Source: Kitasatospora sp. GP82 (GTDB taxonomy: Bacteria; Actinomycetota; Actinomycetes; Streptomycetales; Streptomycetaceae). Taken from it: a stretch of DNA of 64,000 bases. Position numbers and translations under genes: made by a program. The stretch spans positions 62,001-126,000 of the forward strand of contig NZ_JARZAJ010000022.1 in the NCBI RefSeq assembly GCF_029892105.1, given 5' to 3'. Shown piece by piece: positions 16,884 through 26,175 of this stretch (the stretch's first letter is position 1; each line of letters begins with the position of its first letter). Under the pieces are notes generated by a model. That model worked only from the letters and a program-made list of their open reading frames with translations, made no database searches and had not been told where the DNA came from.

Positions 16884-17615
16884 ATGGATCAGATCGTGCG
16901 GCGGAGGACTGCCGGTGGTGACCAGGGCGAGACGTCGCCCGGGCGTGCGTCGGCGGGTGCTGCGGACGGTTCCGTGGGTGGCGGCGCAGGTGGTTCCGCA
17001 GGCGGCGTGGTGGGCGGGACGACTGCCGGGCCGGGGCGGAAGCGCGGCAAGGCACTGGAGGCCGCGATCTTCGATGCGGCCCTCGACCAGCTCACCTCCG
17101 GCGGGTTTGCGCGGATGACGATGGAAGGCGTGGCCGGTGCCGCGCAGACCGGGAAGGCCGCGCTCTACCGGCGCTGGGCCTCCAAGGCGGATCTGGTCCT
17201 GGACGCCCTCGGGTCCACTCTGCCACCCCCCGTGGACATCCCCGACCTCGGGTCCGTACGCGCCGAGTTGATGCAGCTCATGGCCTATTTCGGCGACGCG
17301 CTGGACTCCCGGGCCGGTACTGCGATGCGCGCCCTGATGGCCGAGCTGGACCACGAACGGGCCCGCGTCTTCCAGGACTTCATCATGGACCGGGTGATTC
17401 GACCCGCTGCCCTGGCCACCATGCAGATCCTCCAGCGGGGCGAACTCCGCGGCGATGTCAGACCCGGAGCCGCCACCCCGCTGGTCGCCGATGTCGGTCC
17501 GGCCATGCTGCTGTACCGGGCCAAGATCTGTCAGGGGCGACTGGATGCGGACTTCGGCCAGGCGCTGGTGGACGAGGTGCTGCTCCCGATGGTGAGTCCG
17601 GCGGAACGCCGTTAG
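16884..17615 (+). CDS. TetR-family regulator divergent from the efflux pump
   Basis: 243 residues. A Gly/Ala-rich leader of about 40 residues precedes the HTH (LEAAIFDAALDQLTSGGFAR ... AAQTGKAALYRRWASKADLV), and the C-terminal half is a TetR_C-like ligand domain ending QALVDEVLLPMVSPAERR. The ATG at 16884 was preferred because the upstream in-frame ATG lies inside the operator region; the ribosome site is weak either way. Presumably represses both itself and the pump until a pump substrate binds. Confidence 0.9.
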   Translation: MDQIVRRRTAGGDQGETSPGRASAGAADGSVGGGAGGSAGGVVGGTTAGPGRKRGKALEAAIFDAALDQLTSGGFARMTMEGVAGAAQTGKAALYRRWASKADLVLDALGSTLPPPVDIPDLGSVRAELMQLMAYFGDALDSRAGTAMRALMAELDHERARVFQDFIMDRVIRPAALATMQILQRGELRGDVRPGAATPLVADVGPAMLLYRAKICQGRLDADFGQALVDEVLLPMVSPAERR

Positions 17616-17659
17616 CGCCTGTCCGGTCGAGGGCGTCCAGTGCTGGAGGGCGGGGAGGC

Positions 17660-17800
17660 GGTCGGGCTGTCCGGGGCGGGTCGGTCGGTTCGGTTCGGTT
17701 CGGGGCGGATCGGGTCGGTCGGATCGGGCCAGGGCGGTTCGGATCTGGCGGTTCGGTCGGTTCGGGGTGGCGCCGGTCGGTTCGGGCGGGTGCGGCGGGG
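17660..17800 (+). repeat. Degenerate CGGTT/CGGATCGG simple-sequence tract
   Basis: About 140 bases of near-repeats of (T)CGGTTCGG and TCGGATCGGG between tetR and rnhB, with no Met-start gene. Nothing else is seen in this 265-base gap apart from the rnhB ribosome site. Confidence 0.7.
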
Positions 17801-17880
17801 TCCGCTGGGATTCCGCGGGACTCGGGGCGGGTGCCAGGACGTAGGCTGGAGGCGCCCAGGACACAGCCGAAGGACCTCCG

Positions 17881-18564
17881 ATGCCGTACGACCCCCCGAC
17901 CCACTCGGTCGAACGCTCACTCCGTCGGGCCGGTGCCCAGCTGGTGGTCGGCCTCGACGAGGTCGGACGCGGTGCGTGGGCGGGGCCGGTCACGGTGGGT
18001 GCGGCGGTGACGGGCCTGCGCAAACCGCCGGAGGGTCTGACCGACTCCAAGCTGCTGACCGAGCGTCGCCGTACGGCACTCGCCCCCGTTCTCGCGGACT
18101 GGGTCACGGCCTACGCCCTCGGGCACGCCTCGCCCCAGGAGTGCGACGAGCTCGGTATGACCGCCGCTCTGCGTCTGGCCGCCCTGCGCGCGCTGGAGGC
18201 GCTCCCGGTGCGGCCCGACGCGGTGATCCTCGACGGCAAGCACGACTATCTCGGCGGTCCCTGGCGGGTGCGCACCGTGATCAAGGGTGACCAGTCCTGC
18301 ATCTGCGTCTCGGCCGCCTCGGTCCTCGCCAAGGTGTACCGCGACGGCCTGATGGCCGAGCTCGGCGAGCCGTACCCGGCGTACGGCTTCGCGGACAACG
18401 CGGGCTACCCGTCGCCGGTCCACCGGTCCGCGCTGGAGGAGTACGGGCCGACCGAGCACCACCGCATGTCCTGGGCCTATCTGGACGCGCTGCCCAAGTG
18501 GAGCCACCTGAAGCGGGGGAGAGCGGCCGAGCCGCAGGATGAGCAGCTCTCGCTCGGTTTCTGA
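17881..18564 (+). CDS. rnhB: Ribonuclease HII
   Basis: 227 residues, normal length. It cleaves RNA in RNA-DNA hybrids, including single ribonucleotides in DNA. Catalytic features are visible: GLDEVGRGAWAGP with D26 and E27, DSKLL, ILDGKHDYL with its Asp, and VIKGDQSCICVSAASVLAKV. The ATG at 17881 has GAAGGAC upstream. It is the first of a loose cluster with two unknown proteins and recQ that I recall from other Streptomyces. Confidence 0.96.
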   Translation: MPYDPPTHSVERSLRRAGAQLVVGLDEVGRGAWAGPVTVGAAVTGLRKPPEGLTDSKLLTERRRTALAPVLADWVTAYALGHASPQECDELGMTAALRLAALRALEALPVRPDAVILDGKHDYLGGPWRVRTVIKGDQSCICVSAASVLAKVYRDGLMAELGEPYPAYGFADNAGYPSPVHRSALEEYGPTEHHRMSWAYLDALPKWSHLKRGRAAEPQDEQLSLGF

Positions 18565-18650
18565 CGACTTGTCGCGACTTCTGACGGATCGTCCGCCCGC
18601 CTGTGCGGCGGGGTGATTGCGCTCGCGAACGCTCAACAGGTGGGGCGCCC

Positions 18651-19397
18651 ATGCGCATTCGATCGGCATTTGATAGATATCCGGGTATGCCTGTCATCCC
18701 CGAGGAGCCGGAGATTCACGAGAGTATCCCGGGCCCCGGCGTTCCCTTCCCTCGCGAGTCGGACGCACACGCCCACCGAACGCCTGCCGTCGGCAGCGCG
18801 ACCCCTTCCCCTGCAACCGTCCCCGGTAGCGGCACGTCCGGTGGCGGCGTGCCCGGCAGTGTGGTGCCCGGCAGTGTGGTGCCCGGGCCTCGGCCCGCGT
18901 CGCCGAGCCCGGCTCCGCCGCGCGCTGGCGCCCGACCGACACCTCCCCCGGCCCGCACGCCGATCCCCAAGCCCGGCCCCGGCCCTCGCCGCCCCACTCC
19001 CGAGGTGCGCCTCGTACCGGCGGCTGTACGGGAAGCCGTCGAGCGGGCGGACGAGGCGGTGGACCTCCTGCTGGAGTCCGGCCGCCGGCCCGGCGACATC
19101 CTGGTGCTGACGGTGGGTGAACCGCACCCGTGGCAGCAGCATGAGCTCTCCTTCGGGGAGGAGCGCTACTGGGCCCAGCTTGCCGAGGGCGACGACGTCT
19201 TCTACGCGGAGGCCACCGCGACCCGGCCGCTCCGGCGCGATGTGGTGGTGCTGGTCGTGAATGAAGCCCGTACCGCGCGAGTCCAGCAGGCGGCGCGCAA
19301 GGCACTCGGTCACGCCGGTGCGCTGCTGCTGGTCTGCGGCGAACCCGGGCTGGTGGAACCGATCTTCCCCGGCGCGAACCGTCCCGTCCCGGCCTGA
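18651..19397 (+). CDS. Conserved protein of unknown function with disordered N-terminus
   Basis: 248 residues. Residues 1-110 are Pro/Gly/Ser-rich with a VVPGSVVPG internal duplication. The folded C-terminal 130 residues (AVERADEAVDLLLESGRRPGD, VLTVGEPHPWQQHELSFGE, then VVLVVNEARTARVQQAARKA) show alternating strands and helices, with a conserved-looking TVGEPHPW. I do not recognise a named family. The sequence resembles the ends of some superfamily-1 helicase-like proteins, only weakly. The ATG at 18651 was chosen by the conserved-looking MRIRSAFDRYPGMPVIPEEP. Confidence 0.7.
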   Translation: MRIRSAFDRYPGMPVIPEEPEIHESIPGPGVPFPRESDAHAHRTPAVGSATPSPATVPGSGTSGGGVPGSVVPGSVVPGPRPASPSPAPPRAGARPTPPPARTPIPKPGPGPRRPTPEVRLVPAAVREAVERADEAVDLLLESGRRPGDILVLTVGEPHPWQQHELSFGEERYWAQLAEGDDVFYAEATATRPLRRDVVVLVVNEARTARVQQAARKALGHAGALLLVCGEPGLVEPIFPGANRPVPA

Positions 19398-19627
19398 CGC
19401 AGCCTGTTCCGGCTCAGTACGGGCTCCTGAACGGGGCGCTCCGGACGGCCCTTTGCCGCTACGAACCGCCTGCGGCGGCCCGGTTGACCCGGGTCGCCGC
19501 GCCGCGTTTCCGGGCCTCCTCGGATCCGAGCTACGGCGGTGCGGTCAGCCCGCGGGCGGTCGCGCCCAGCAGGTCGGCCGGTGGCGGGTGGGTGGCGGGT
19601 AGTGGGCGGTCGGTGGGCTCGGGCTGC

Positions 19628-20401
19628 TCAGAGGGCTGCGATACGCCGGGCAGCCTCGATCGAGGTGACGGTGGTCGGCCGCCAGGTGCGCTCCTGGGCG
19701 GGCTCGCGGGCGGAACGCGGCGGGAGCTCGGTGACTGTGTGCTGGGGGCCCTCGGCCCAGGAACCCGAGTGCGGGTTGCGTCCACCTCGGCCGTCGCCGA
19801 GGGACTGCCATCCCGAGGGCGTCAGCGCAATGTAGGAACCGCAGCGCAGGCCGTGCAGCGTCGCCGCGTCGCGCAGCGCCCACATCCAGGCGCCGTCCTG
19901 CTCCGTCCAGTCGCCCGAGCCCTCGCGGCAGCGCAGCAGGACCGCCGTCCGGCTGGGCCGGGCCAGCCGCAGGTCGTGTGGGACGATCCGGCGCAGATGG
20001 GTGAGGATCGCGTTGCGATGATGCCAGCCGTCCTCGACATGCGGCCGGGGAGCGAAGGAGGCCGAGGCCGCAACGTAGTGCTGGGCGTCCAGCACGGCCA
20101 CCACGGTGGTGCCCGGCTGGGGCAGGTGCAGCTGGTGCAGCTCGGTGACGAACTCGCGTGGAGCCCGCAGCAGCGGGACCCCGGAGTTGGTCCAGGTCTC
20201 CAGGTCGATGGTCCGTTTCCGGACCGATGGGAGCCGAGCTCGGTCGATACCGCTGATCGGGATCCTCCTCACCCGCCCACCGGGCGTACCGGTACCCGCG
20301 TACGCCGAAGGTCGGGTCCACTGGACCGGAGGCGGGGTACGGACCAATTCTCGGCTCAGACCGGCCCACCCGGCAACGACGACCTGACGCACGTCGCCCA
20401 C
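19628..20401 (-). CDS. Conserved hypothetical protein near recQ
   Basis: 257 residues, no signal or membrane helix. Central strands GTTVVAVLDAQHYVAASASF and LRLARPSRTAVLLRCREGSGDW suggest an alpha/beta fold. I do not recognise the family. It is convergent with the preceding unknown gene and in the same direction as recQ, 167 bases downstream of it. The start is uncertain: GTG at 20401 is used, GTG at 20392 is equally possible, and neither has a clear ribosome site. The 230 bases between the two convergent unknowns (19398-19627) show no gene. Confidence 0.55.
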   Translation of the reverse strand: MGDVRQVVVAGWAGLSRELVRTPPPVQWTRPSAYAGTGTPGGRVRRIPISGIDRARLPSVRKRTIDLETWTNSGVPLLRAPREFVTELHQLHLPQPGTTVVAVLDAQHYVAASASFAPRPHVEDGWHHRNAILTHLRRIVPHDLRLARPSRTAVLLRCREGSGDWTEQDGAWMWALRDAATLHGLRCGSYIALTPSGWQSLGDGRGGRNPHSGSWAEGPQHTVTELPPRSAREPAQERTWRPTTVTSIEAARRIAAL

Positions 20402-20568
20402 AATCGGACGTTCTGCCCGACATATTCCGTGTTCCGACGGGTGCCATTCGGCTGACGGGCGGGGCGGTGGTCGAGGCTCCGGTCACCGCGCCCGTCGTCG
20501 GCAGGAGCACTTCCTGGGCGGTGGCCGACCGCTCGGGCCCGGCCTGCCGACCGGCAGGGCGGCCCTGG

Positions 20569-22803
20569 TCACGCCTGCACCGCCAGGACCAGCGGCAGCA
20601 CCGCGCTCGCGCCGGCCTTCCGCAGCAGCCGCGCCGCCACCGTGACCGTCCAGCCTGAGTCCACCAGATCGTCGATCAGCAGCACCGGACCGGGCGTCGC
20701 GGCCAATGCCGAGGCCAGCTCGGCAGGCACCGTCAACGTGCTTGCGAGGGAGTTCAGCCGCTGGGCGCTGTTGCTTCGCGGACCGTGCGGTGGCCGCCCG
20801 GCTGCGTACTCCACCCGCCCCAGCAGCGGCAGGCGTCCGACCGCGGCGAGCTGCACGCCGAGGCTCTCCACCAGTGCGGGCCGGGTGGCGGAGGTCATGG
20901 TGACCACCCCGACCGGCCGGGCGAGCCGACTGCCGTCGGAGGCCTCGGGGCCGGCCCAGCCGCCGGGGCCGCGAGCCCAGTCGGTGAGGACGCTGACCAG
21001 AGCGTCCCGGACCTCGGCCGGGACGGGACCGTCGGGGGTCTGCTCGGCCAGCAAGGTGCGCAGCCTGGTGCCCCAGCCGATGTCCGAGAGTCGGCCGAGG
21101 GCCCGGCCGGTCTCGGCCTGCTCGCCCGCCGGGATCCTCCCCTTGAGCGGGACGCCGAGCGCGTCCATCCCGGTGGGCCAGAGCCGGCGCGGCTCGAAGG
21201 TCACACCGGGCCGTCCGAGTGTGGCCCTGGCGGCTGCCAGAGCCTCGGCGGAGACCTCGGGGGAGTGGCGCGGGCCCGCGCAGTTATCGCAGCGGCCGCA
21301 GGGCACGGCCTCCTCGTCGTCCAGTTGCCGTCGGAGGAACTCCATGCGGCAGCCCGTCGTCGCCGCGTACCCGCGCATCGCCCGCTGTTCGGCCTCGCGG
21401 GACTCGGCGACCTTGGCGTAGCGCGCCGCATCGTAGGCCCAGGCCGCGCCGGTGGCCGTCCAGCCGCCGCGCACCCGGCGGACGGCGCCGTCCACGTCGA
21501 GCACCTTGAGCATGGTCTCCAGGCGGGCCCGGCGGAGGTCGACCCGAGGCTCGAGCGCAGCCGTGGAGAGCGGGCGACCGGCCTCGGCCAGTGCGTCGAT
21601 CGTCCGGCGGACCTGCTCTTCGGCGGGGAATCCGAGGGAGGTGAAGTACCGCCAGATGGCCTCGTCCTCGCGGCCGGGGAGCAGCAGGACCTCGGCTCGC
21701 GCCACGCCGCGCCCGGCGCGGCCGACCTGCTGGTAGTAGGCGATCGGGGAGCTCGGCGAGCCGAGGTGCACCACAAAGCCCAGGTCCGGTTTGTCGAAGC
21801 CCATGCCGAGGGCGGAAGTGGCGACCAGGGCCTTGACCCGGTTGGCCAGCAGGTCGGCCTCGGCGGCCCGCCGCTCGGCGTCCTCCGTCCGGCCGGAGTA
21901 CGAGGCGACCTGGAAGCCGCGGGCGCGCAGGAAGTCCGTGACCTCGTCCGCGGCGGCCACGGTGAGGGTGTAGATGATGCCGGAGCCGGGCAGCTCGGAG
22001 AGGTGGTCGGCCAGCCAGGCGAGGCGGTGCGCCGGGTCGGGCAGGGGGAGGACGCCGAGGCTGAGGCTCTCGCGGTCGAGCGGGCCGCGCAGCACCAGGG
22101 CGCGGGTCTCGGCACTCGGGGCGGCTGTCGCGCCGGATCCGCTGCCGAGGGGTGAGCCCGTCCCGAGCTGCTCGGCGACATCGGCGGTGACGCGGGCGTT
22201 GGCGGTGGCCGTGGTGGCGAGCACCGGCACACCGGGGGACAGGTCGGCGAGCAGAGTCCGCAGACGCCGGTAGTCGGGCCGGAAGTCGTGGCCCCAGTCG
22301 GAGATGCAGTGGGCCTCGTCCACCACCAGAAGGCCGGTGGCGGCGGCCAGCTTGGGCAGTACCTGGTCGCGGAAGTCCGGGTTGTTCAGCCGTTCCGGGC
22401 TGACCAGCAGGACGTCCACGGCGCCGGCGGCGACCTCGGCCTGGATCCCGTCCCACTCCTCGGGGTTGGCCGAGTTGATCGTCCGCGCATGGATCCCGGC
22501 CCGGCCGGCCGAGTCCACCTGGTTGCGCATCAGGGCGAGCAGTGGAGAGACGATCACGGTCGGGCCCGCGCCGCGGGCGCGCAGCAGGGCGGTGGCGATG
22601 AAGTAGACGGCCGACTTGCCCCAGCCGGTGCGCTGGACCACCAGCGCGCGCCGGTGGTCGATGACCAGGGCCTCGATCGCTCGCCACTGGTCCTCGCGCA
22701 GCACCGCGTTGGGGCTGGCCAGCTCGCGCAGCACGGCCTCGGCCTGAGCCCGGACGGCGGCGCGGTCGGGGGCGGTGTCGTTGGCGTCGATAGGTGCGTG
22801 CAT
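20569..22803 (-). CDS. recQ: RecQ-type DNA helicase with C-terminal phosphoribosyltransferase-like domain
   Basis: 744 residues. The helicase core has RTGWGKS (Walker A, 58-64), DEAHCISDWGHDFRPDY (motif II with the RecQ aromatic loop), TATAN, and the second RecA domain with QVGRAGRG. PCGRCDNC is the zinc-binding part of the RecQ-Ct region. After a Trp-rich linker, the last 140 residues resemble a ComF/phosphoribosyltransferase fold, with LARPVGVV and the PRPP loop PVLLIDDLVDSGWT. Coupling of a 3'-5' helicase to a PRTase-like domain is known for some actinobacterial RecQ-like proteins, but its purpose is not. Start chosen at ATG 22803; ribosome site poor. Confidence 0.88.
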   Translation of the reverse strand: MHAPIDANDTAPDRAAVRAQAEAVLRELASPNAVLREDQWRAIEALVIDHRRALVVQRTGWGKSAVYFIATALLRARGAGPTVIVSPLLALMRNQVDSAGRAGIHARTINSANPEEWDGIQAEVAAGAVDVLLVSPERLNNPDFRDQVLPKLAAATGLLVVDEAHCISDWGHDFRPDYRRLRTLLADLSPGVPVLATTATANARVTADVAEQLGTGSPLGSGSGATAAPSAETRALVLRGPLDRESLSLGVLPLPDPAHRLAWLADHLSELPGSGIIYTLTVAAADEVTDFLRARGFQVASYSGRTEDAERRAAEADLLANRVKALVATSALGMGFDKPDLGFVVHLGSPSSPIAYYQQVGRAGRGVARAEVLLLPGREDEAIWRYFTSLGFPAEEQVRRTIDALAEAGRPLSTAALEPRVDLRRARLETMLKVLDVDGAVRRVRGGWTATGAAWAYDAARYAKVAESREAEQRAMRGYAATTGCRMEFLRRQLDDEEAVPCGRCDNCAGPRHSPEVSAEALAAARATLGRPGVTFEPRRLWPTGMDALGVPLKGRIPAGEQAETGRALGRLSDIGWGTRLRTLLAEQTPDGPVPAEVRDALVSVLTDWARGPGGWAGPEASDGSRLARPVGVVTMTSATRPALVESLGVQLAAVGRLPLLGRVEYAAGRPPHGPRSNSAQRLNSLASTLTVPAELASALAATPGPVLLIDDLVDSGWTVTVAARLLRKAGASAVLPLVLAVQA

Positions 22804-22859
22804 GGCTCCATGAATACCGGGTGGCACGGACAGTCGGCGAACCGCAGGAAAGTGCGGAA

Positions 22860-22889
22860 TTGTGCGTATCGGCAGACAGTCTGTTTAAT
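22860..22889 (+). promoter_or_regulatory. Promoter with palindrome in the spacer
   Basis: TTGTGC (22860-22865) and TTTAAT (22884-22889) are 18 bases apart, and CAGACAGTCTG (22873-22883), a perfect 5-1-5 inverted repeat, fills the spacer. It points toward the DUF4192 gene. The surrounding 90 bases are markedly AT-rich for this genome. Confidence 0.45.
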
Positions 22890-23023
22890 ATGTCTCAATT
22901 GTCCTGACATGTAGGCAATATGCTCTCACTCGAATGAGCGAGTTATTGCTGGACCCCCCGATTTGTCCACAGGGGGAAGAAGGCTTCGGCCGGCGAGGTC
23001 AGGCCTGGGGCACGCTTCCCGGC

Positions 23024-24676
23024 ATGAACGAAGAACGCATTCCCACCGTGCCGCAGGAGCCCATTCCGGGGCAACTGCCCAACCAACCGCCCGTCCGGAT
23101 GCGCGGCCCGGCCGACATGGCCGAGATGCTGCCCTACCTGCTGGGTTTCTTCCCCGACGACAGCATCGTCGCCGTGGGCCTCCAGGGGCCGTCCCTCCAC
23201 CAGGGCGGGGTGATCAGGGTCGACATCCCCGAGGACACCGCTCAGTGGCAGCCGATCGCGGCGGACACGGCCCGACTGCTGGTCGAGCTGTCCGAAGAGC
23301 GCGACCGCCGTCCCGACCAGGTACTGCTCTACCTCTGCCGAGATCCCGCAGAGGCCGACGGCGGCGGGCCCGGCGGCGGGGAGGGCGGCGGTCGCAGCGT
23401 GGTGGCACAGCTCAAACCACTGGCGCAGCATCTGGCGCAGGCCTTCCGCAGTGAGGGCGTGGTGGTGAAGGAGTCCCTGTGCGTCTCGGCCGGCCGCTGG
23501 TGGTCCTTCCTCTGCGAGGGGACGGGCTGCTGCGACCCGAGCGGCGTGCCGGTCCGTCCGGCGAGGACGGCGAGCCCGGCGGCTGCCGCGGCCACCTTCG
23601 CAGGATTGGCCCCCAGGGGCAGCCGGAAGTCGATCGTCGCGAGCCTGGCTCCGATCGGGGCGCCCGGCGACGAGCCACAGCGCTTGGCGATCGAGCGGGC
23701 GGGCCCGCAGCTGCTTCACGAGATGACGGAGCCCGGCGGCCGCCAGGTCGCACTGGTCCGGACGGTGGAGCTGCTCGACGAGGCCATGGCCGAGTTCCAG
23801 GCGGGGGCCCGCGAAGTCACCCCCGAGTGTGCGGCCCGGCTGCTGGTCGGCCTGCAGGACAGGCTGGGCCGGGACCGGGCTGCCGAGTACGCCGAGTCGG
23901 AGGAGCTCGGCTCGGCCCAGCGGCTCTGGCGCTTCCTCGCGCAGCGGTGCGTCCCCCCGTTCGAGCACCTCGCCGTGGCCCCACTGACTCTGCTCGCCTG
24001 GACGTCGTGGCTCGCGGACGACTCCGCGACGGCCCGGGTCGTGTTGGCGAGGGCGCTCGACCTCGACCCCGAGTACACGCTGGCGCAGCTGCTCTACGAC
24101 TCGCTCAACGGCGGGTTGCTGCCGGACCAGCTGCTGGACAGCGTGCGCAAGGAGCGAGCCGGCCGCCGCAATTCGGCTCCGCCCGTCGGGCCTTCGGCGG
24201 CCGGGCCGCCGGCCGCGCCCGTCGGGCCCCCGCCGGTGGTCGATCTCCCGGCCCCGCCGATCGGCGCACCGCCGGGTCGTCGCCGGGGCGTTGACCGGCC
24301 GACACCCGACGGCAGGCACACCGCGCAGCACACGGGCAATGCTCCCGAGGAGCTGTCGGACGGTGAGGAGGACGGCCCAGTTGCCCTGGCCGAGGCGTCT
24401 CCCGACGGAGAGATCGCAACGGGACCCCTCGGCGCTGACAAGGAGCGCGTCCTGGGAGAGGGTTGGGCTCCCGAGCGCGGACGCAGCTCGTCGAACGGGC
24501 GGGCGGATCCGGGTGAGCCGCGACACCTCGGCCGGGGCGGCCTGCGCAGCCAGGTCCGCCAGGCCGGGCGGCGGCTGTCCGGCAGACTCCGTTCCGCGGC
24601 CCACGGAGTGACGACCGTTCAGCGTGATGGTGTCACGCAGCGCAGGTTCCCGAACGGCGGCAGGGGGCCGACATGA
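23024..24676 (+). CDS. DUF4192 protein
   Basis: 550 residues. The DUF4192 domain occupies roughly residues 20-400: MRGPADMAEMLPYLLGFFPDDSIVAVGL at its start and ARVVLARALDLDPEYTLAQLLYDSLNGG at its end. The last 150 residues are Pro/Arg/Gly-rich. DUF4192 is widespread in actinomycetes and has no established function. The ATG at 23024 (MNEERIPTVP) was preferred to an in-frame ATG at 22934 because residues between them look uncoded and homologues start close to the RxPAD motif. Confidence 0.8.
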   Translation: MNEERIPTVPQEPIPGQLPNQPPVRMRGPADMAEMLPYLLGFFPDDSIVAVGLQGPSLHQGGVIRVDIPEDTAQWQPIAADTARLLVELSEERDRRPDQVLLYLCRDPAEADGGGPGGGEGGGRSVVAQLKPLAQHLAQAFRSEGVVVKESLCVSAGRWWSFLCEGTGCCDPSGVPVRPARTASPAAAAATFAGLAPRGSRKSIVASLAPIGAPGDEPQRLAIERAGPQLLHEMTEPGGRQVALVRTVELLDEAMAEFQAGAREVTPECAARLLVGLQDRLGRDRAAEYAESEELGSAQRLWRFLAQRCVPPFEHLAVAPLTLLAWTSWLADDSATARVVLARALDLDPEYTLAQLLYDSLNGGLLPDQLLDSVRKERAGRRNSAPPVGPSAAGPPAAPVGPPPVVDLPAPPIGAPPGRRRGVDRPTPDGRHTAQHTGNAPEELSDGEEDGPVALAEASPDGEIATGPLGADKERVLGEGWAPERGRSSSNGRADPGEPRHLGRGGLRSQVRQAGRRLSGRLRSAAHGVTTVQRDGVTQRRFPNGGRGPT

Positions 24677-24861
24677 CCGGGTCCGCCACGCTCCGGGTGG
24701 CCGCACCGGCCTGGTTGGGGGCCGCGCTCACCCACCGGCGGTCAGCGCAGCAGTGCAGGCACAGCGTGTCTCCGGCCGGGCGGGCCGCCCGCCTCGGCCG
24801 GCGGCCCGTAGCCCGGCCATGGCCTGCCCACCTGCGACTCGCCGGGCAGTGGCCCGCACGG

Positions 24862-26175
24862 CTACAGCTCGCCGCGGGCCATCCTGATCAGCCGGTCCAG
24901 CACCGCACCACCGCTCACCCGCAGGCCGTCGTGCTCCCACTCGTTGGTCACCCAGGTGCGCAGCCCTCGGACGGCCCGCGCCGTCGCCAGAGAGTCGGCG
25001 GTGTCCACGTACATGTCGTCGTGGTACACCGCAGCCACCACCGGCACCTGATTGGCGGCCAGCTGCTCCGTGTCGTACAGATCGGGCCAGTCACCGCGCT
25101 CCGCCAGCAGCTCGGCGGTCTCGCGAAGAGGCTGAAGCGCGGGGTCGGTCTCGAACAGCGCCGGGTAGATCATCTCGCCGGTGAACAGCACCGGACGGTC
25201 CGACGCCAGCGCCTGCCCGGCGTCGAACTCCGGAAACTCCTTGCGGACGCGCTCCGCCGCCCAGCCCGTACCGGCCGGGGCCACCGAGCGCTGGCCGTAG
25301 ATGGATTCGTGCAGCAGCGCGTACAGCGGCCCGTGGGTGAAGGACAGCTGGGCCTGGACGCCGGCGAGGAAGGTGTCCGACAGATCGGGGCCGTCCACGC
25401 CCTCGACCCAGGCCTCCTCAAGGAGGTAGTGCAGGGTGTGAGAGCCGGTCCCGGAGCCGAGCAGCATGCCGAGCCCCTGGAACGCCTGAACGGTCAGCAC
25501 GCCCCCGTCGGGGAGTCGGGCCGGCGCCTCGACCAGGTGGGCGGCGATCGTCCGTACACGGGCCACGTCCTGCGGGTAGCGCGCGTAGTGCGCCTCGTTC
25601 TTCCGCGCCACGCGCGGGTACGCGGCGCGGTACACGTCCTCCGCAGAACTGCTCAGCCCGGCCAGACCGCCCGTCACGAATGCCTCACGCAGGCCCTCCG
25701 GGGCCAGCGAGAGGTAGGTGAGCGTGCAGAAGCCGCCGAAGCTCTGGCCGAGCAAGGTCCAACGGTCCTCACCGCCGAGCAGCCGACGGCGGATCAGTTC
25801 GGCGTCCCGGACGATCGAGTCGGCGCGGAAGTGGGCCAGGTAGTCCGCCTGCTGCTGAGGGGTGCCGCGCCGGGCCAGGGTCTGCCGATTGGCCGGGGTG
25901 GAGCGTCCGGTGCCGCGCTGGTCGAGCAGCAGCACTCGGTAGTCGTCCAGAGCACGGGTGAGCCAGGTGTCCCGGCCCAGCGGCCGTCCGGCCTTGCCGC
26001 CGGGGCCGCCCTGCAGGAACAGCAGCCATGGCAGCTTGTCCGTCTCCCGGCCTGCGGCGACGACCTCGCGGGCGTAGACCTCGATCTGCTCACCGTCCGG
26101 AGCCCGGTGATCAAGCGGCACCTGGAAGAAGCGGTCGGTCGTGACGATCCCGGGCAGCCGGCTGGCGATGGACAT
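24862..26175 (-). CDS. Prolyl aminopeptidase / S33 alpha-beta hydrolase
   Basis: 437 residues, no signal peptide, so cytoplasmic. The oxyanion segment LQGGPGGKAG, RVLLLDQRGTGRST, the nucleophile elbow GQSFGG and the C-terminal His in WEHDGLRVSG match proline iminopeptidases of peptidase family S33, which release N-terminal proline. The ATG at 26175 has GAGGAG 6-11 bases upstream. Divergent from the debranching-like gene across 727 bases. Confidence 0.9.
   Translation of the reverse strand: MSIASRLPGIVTTDRFFQVPLDHRAPDGEQIEVYAREVVAAGRETDKLPWLLFLQGGPGGKAGRPLGRDTWLTRALDDYRVLLLDQRGTGRSTPANRQTLARRGTPQQQADYLAHFRADSIVRDAELIRRRLLGGEDRWTLLGQSFGGFCTLTYLSLAPEGLREAFVTGGLAGLSSSAEDVYRAAYPRVARKNEAHYARYPQDVARVRTIAAHLVEAPARLPDGGVLTVQAFQGLGMLLGSGTGSHTLHYLLEEAWVEGVDGPDLSDTFLAGVQAQLSFTHGPLYALLHESIYGQRSVAPAGTGWAAERVRKEFPEFDAGQALASDRPVLFTGEMIYPALFETDPALQPLRETAELLAERGDWPDLYDTEQLAANQVPVVAAVYHDDMYVDTADSLATARAVRGLRTWVTNEWEHDGLRVSGGAVLDRLIRMARGEL

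Noticed and set aside
18603..18650. Longer N-terminus for the gene after rnhB
   Set aside because: The extra residues (MRRGDCARERSTGG) look uncoded, and ATG 18651 begins the conserved-looking sequence.
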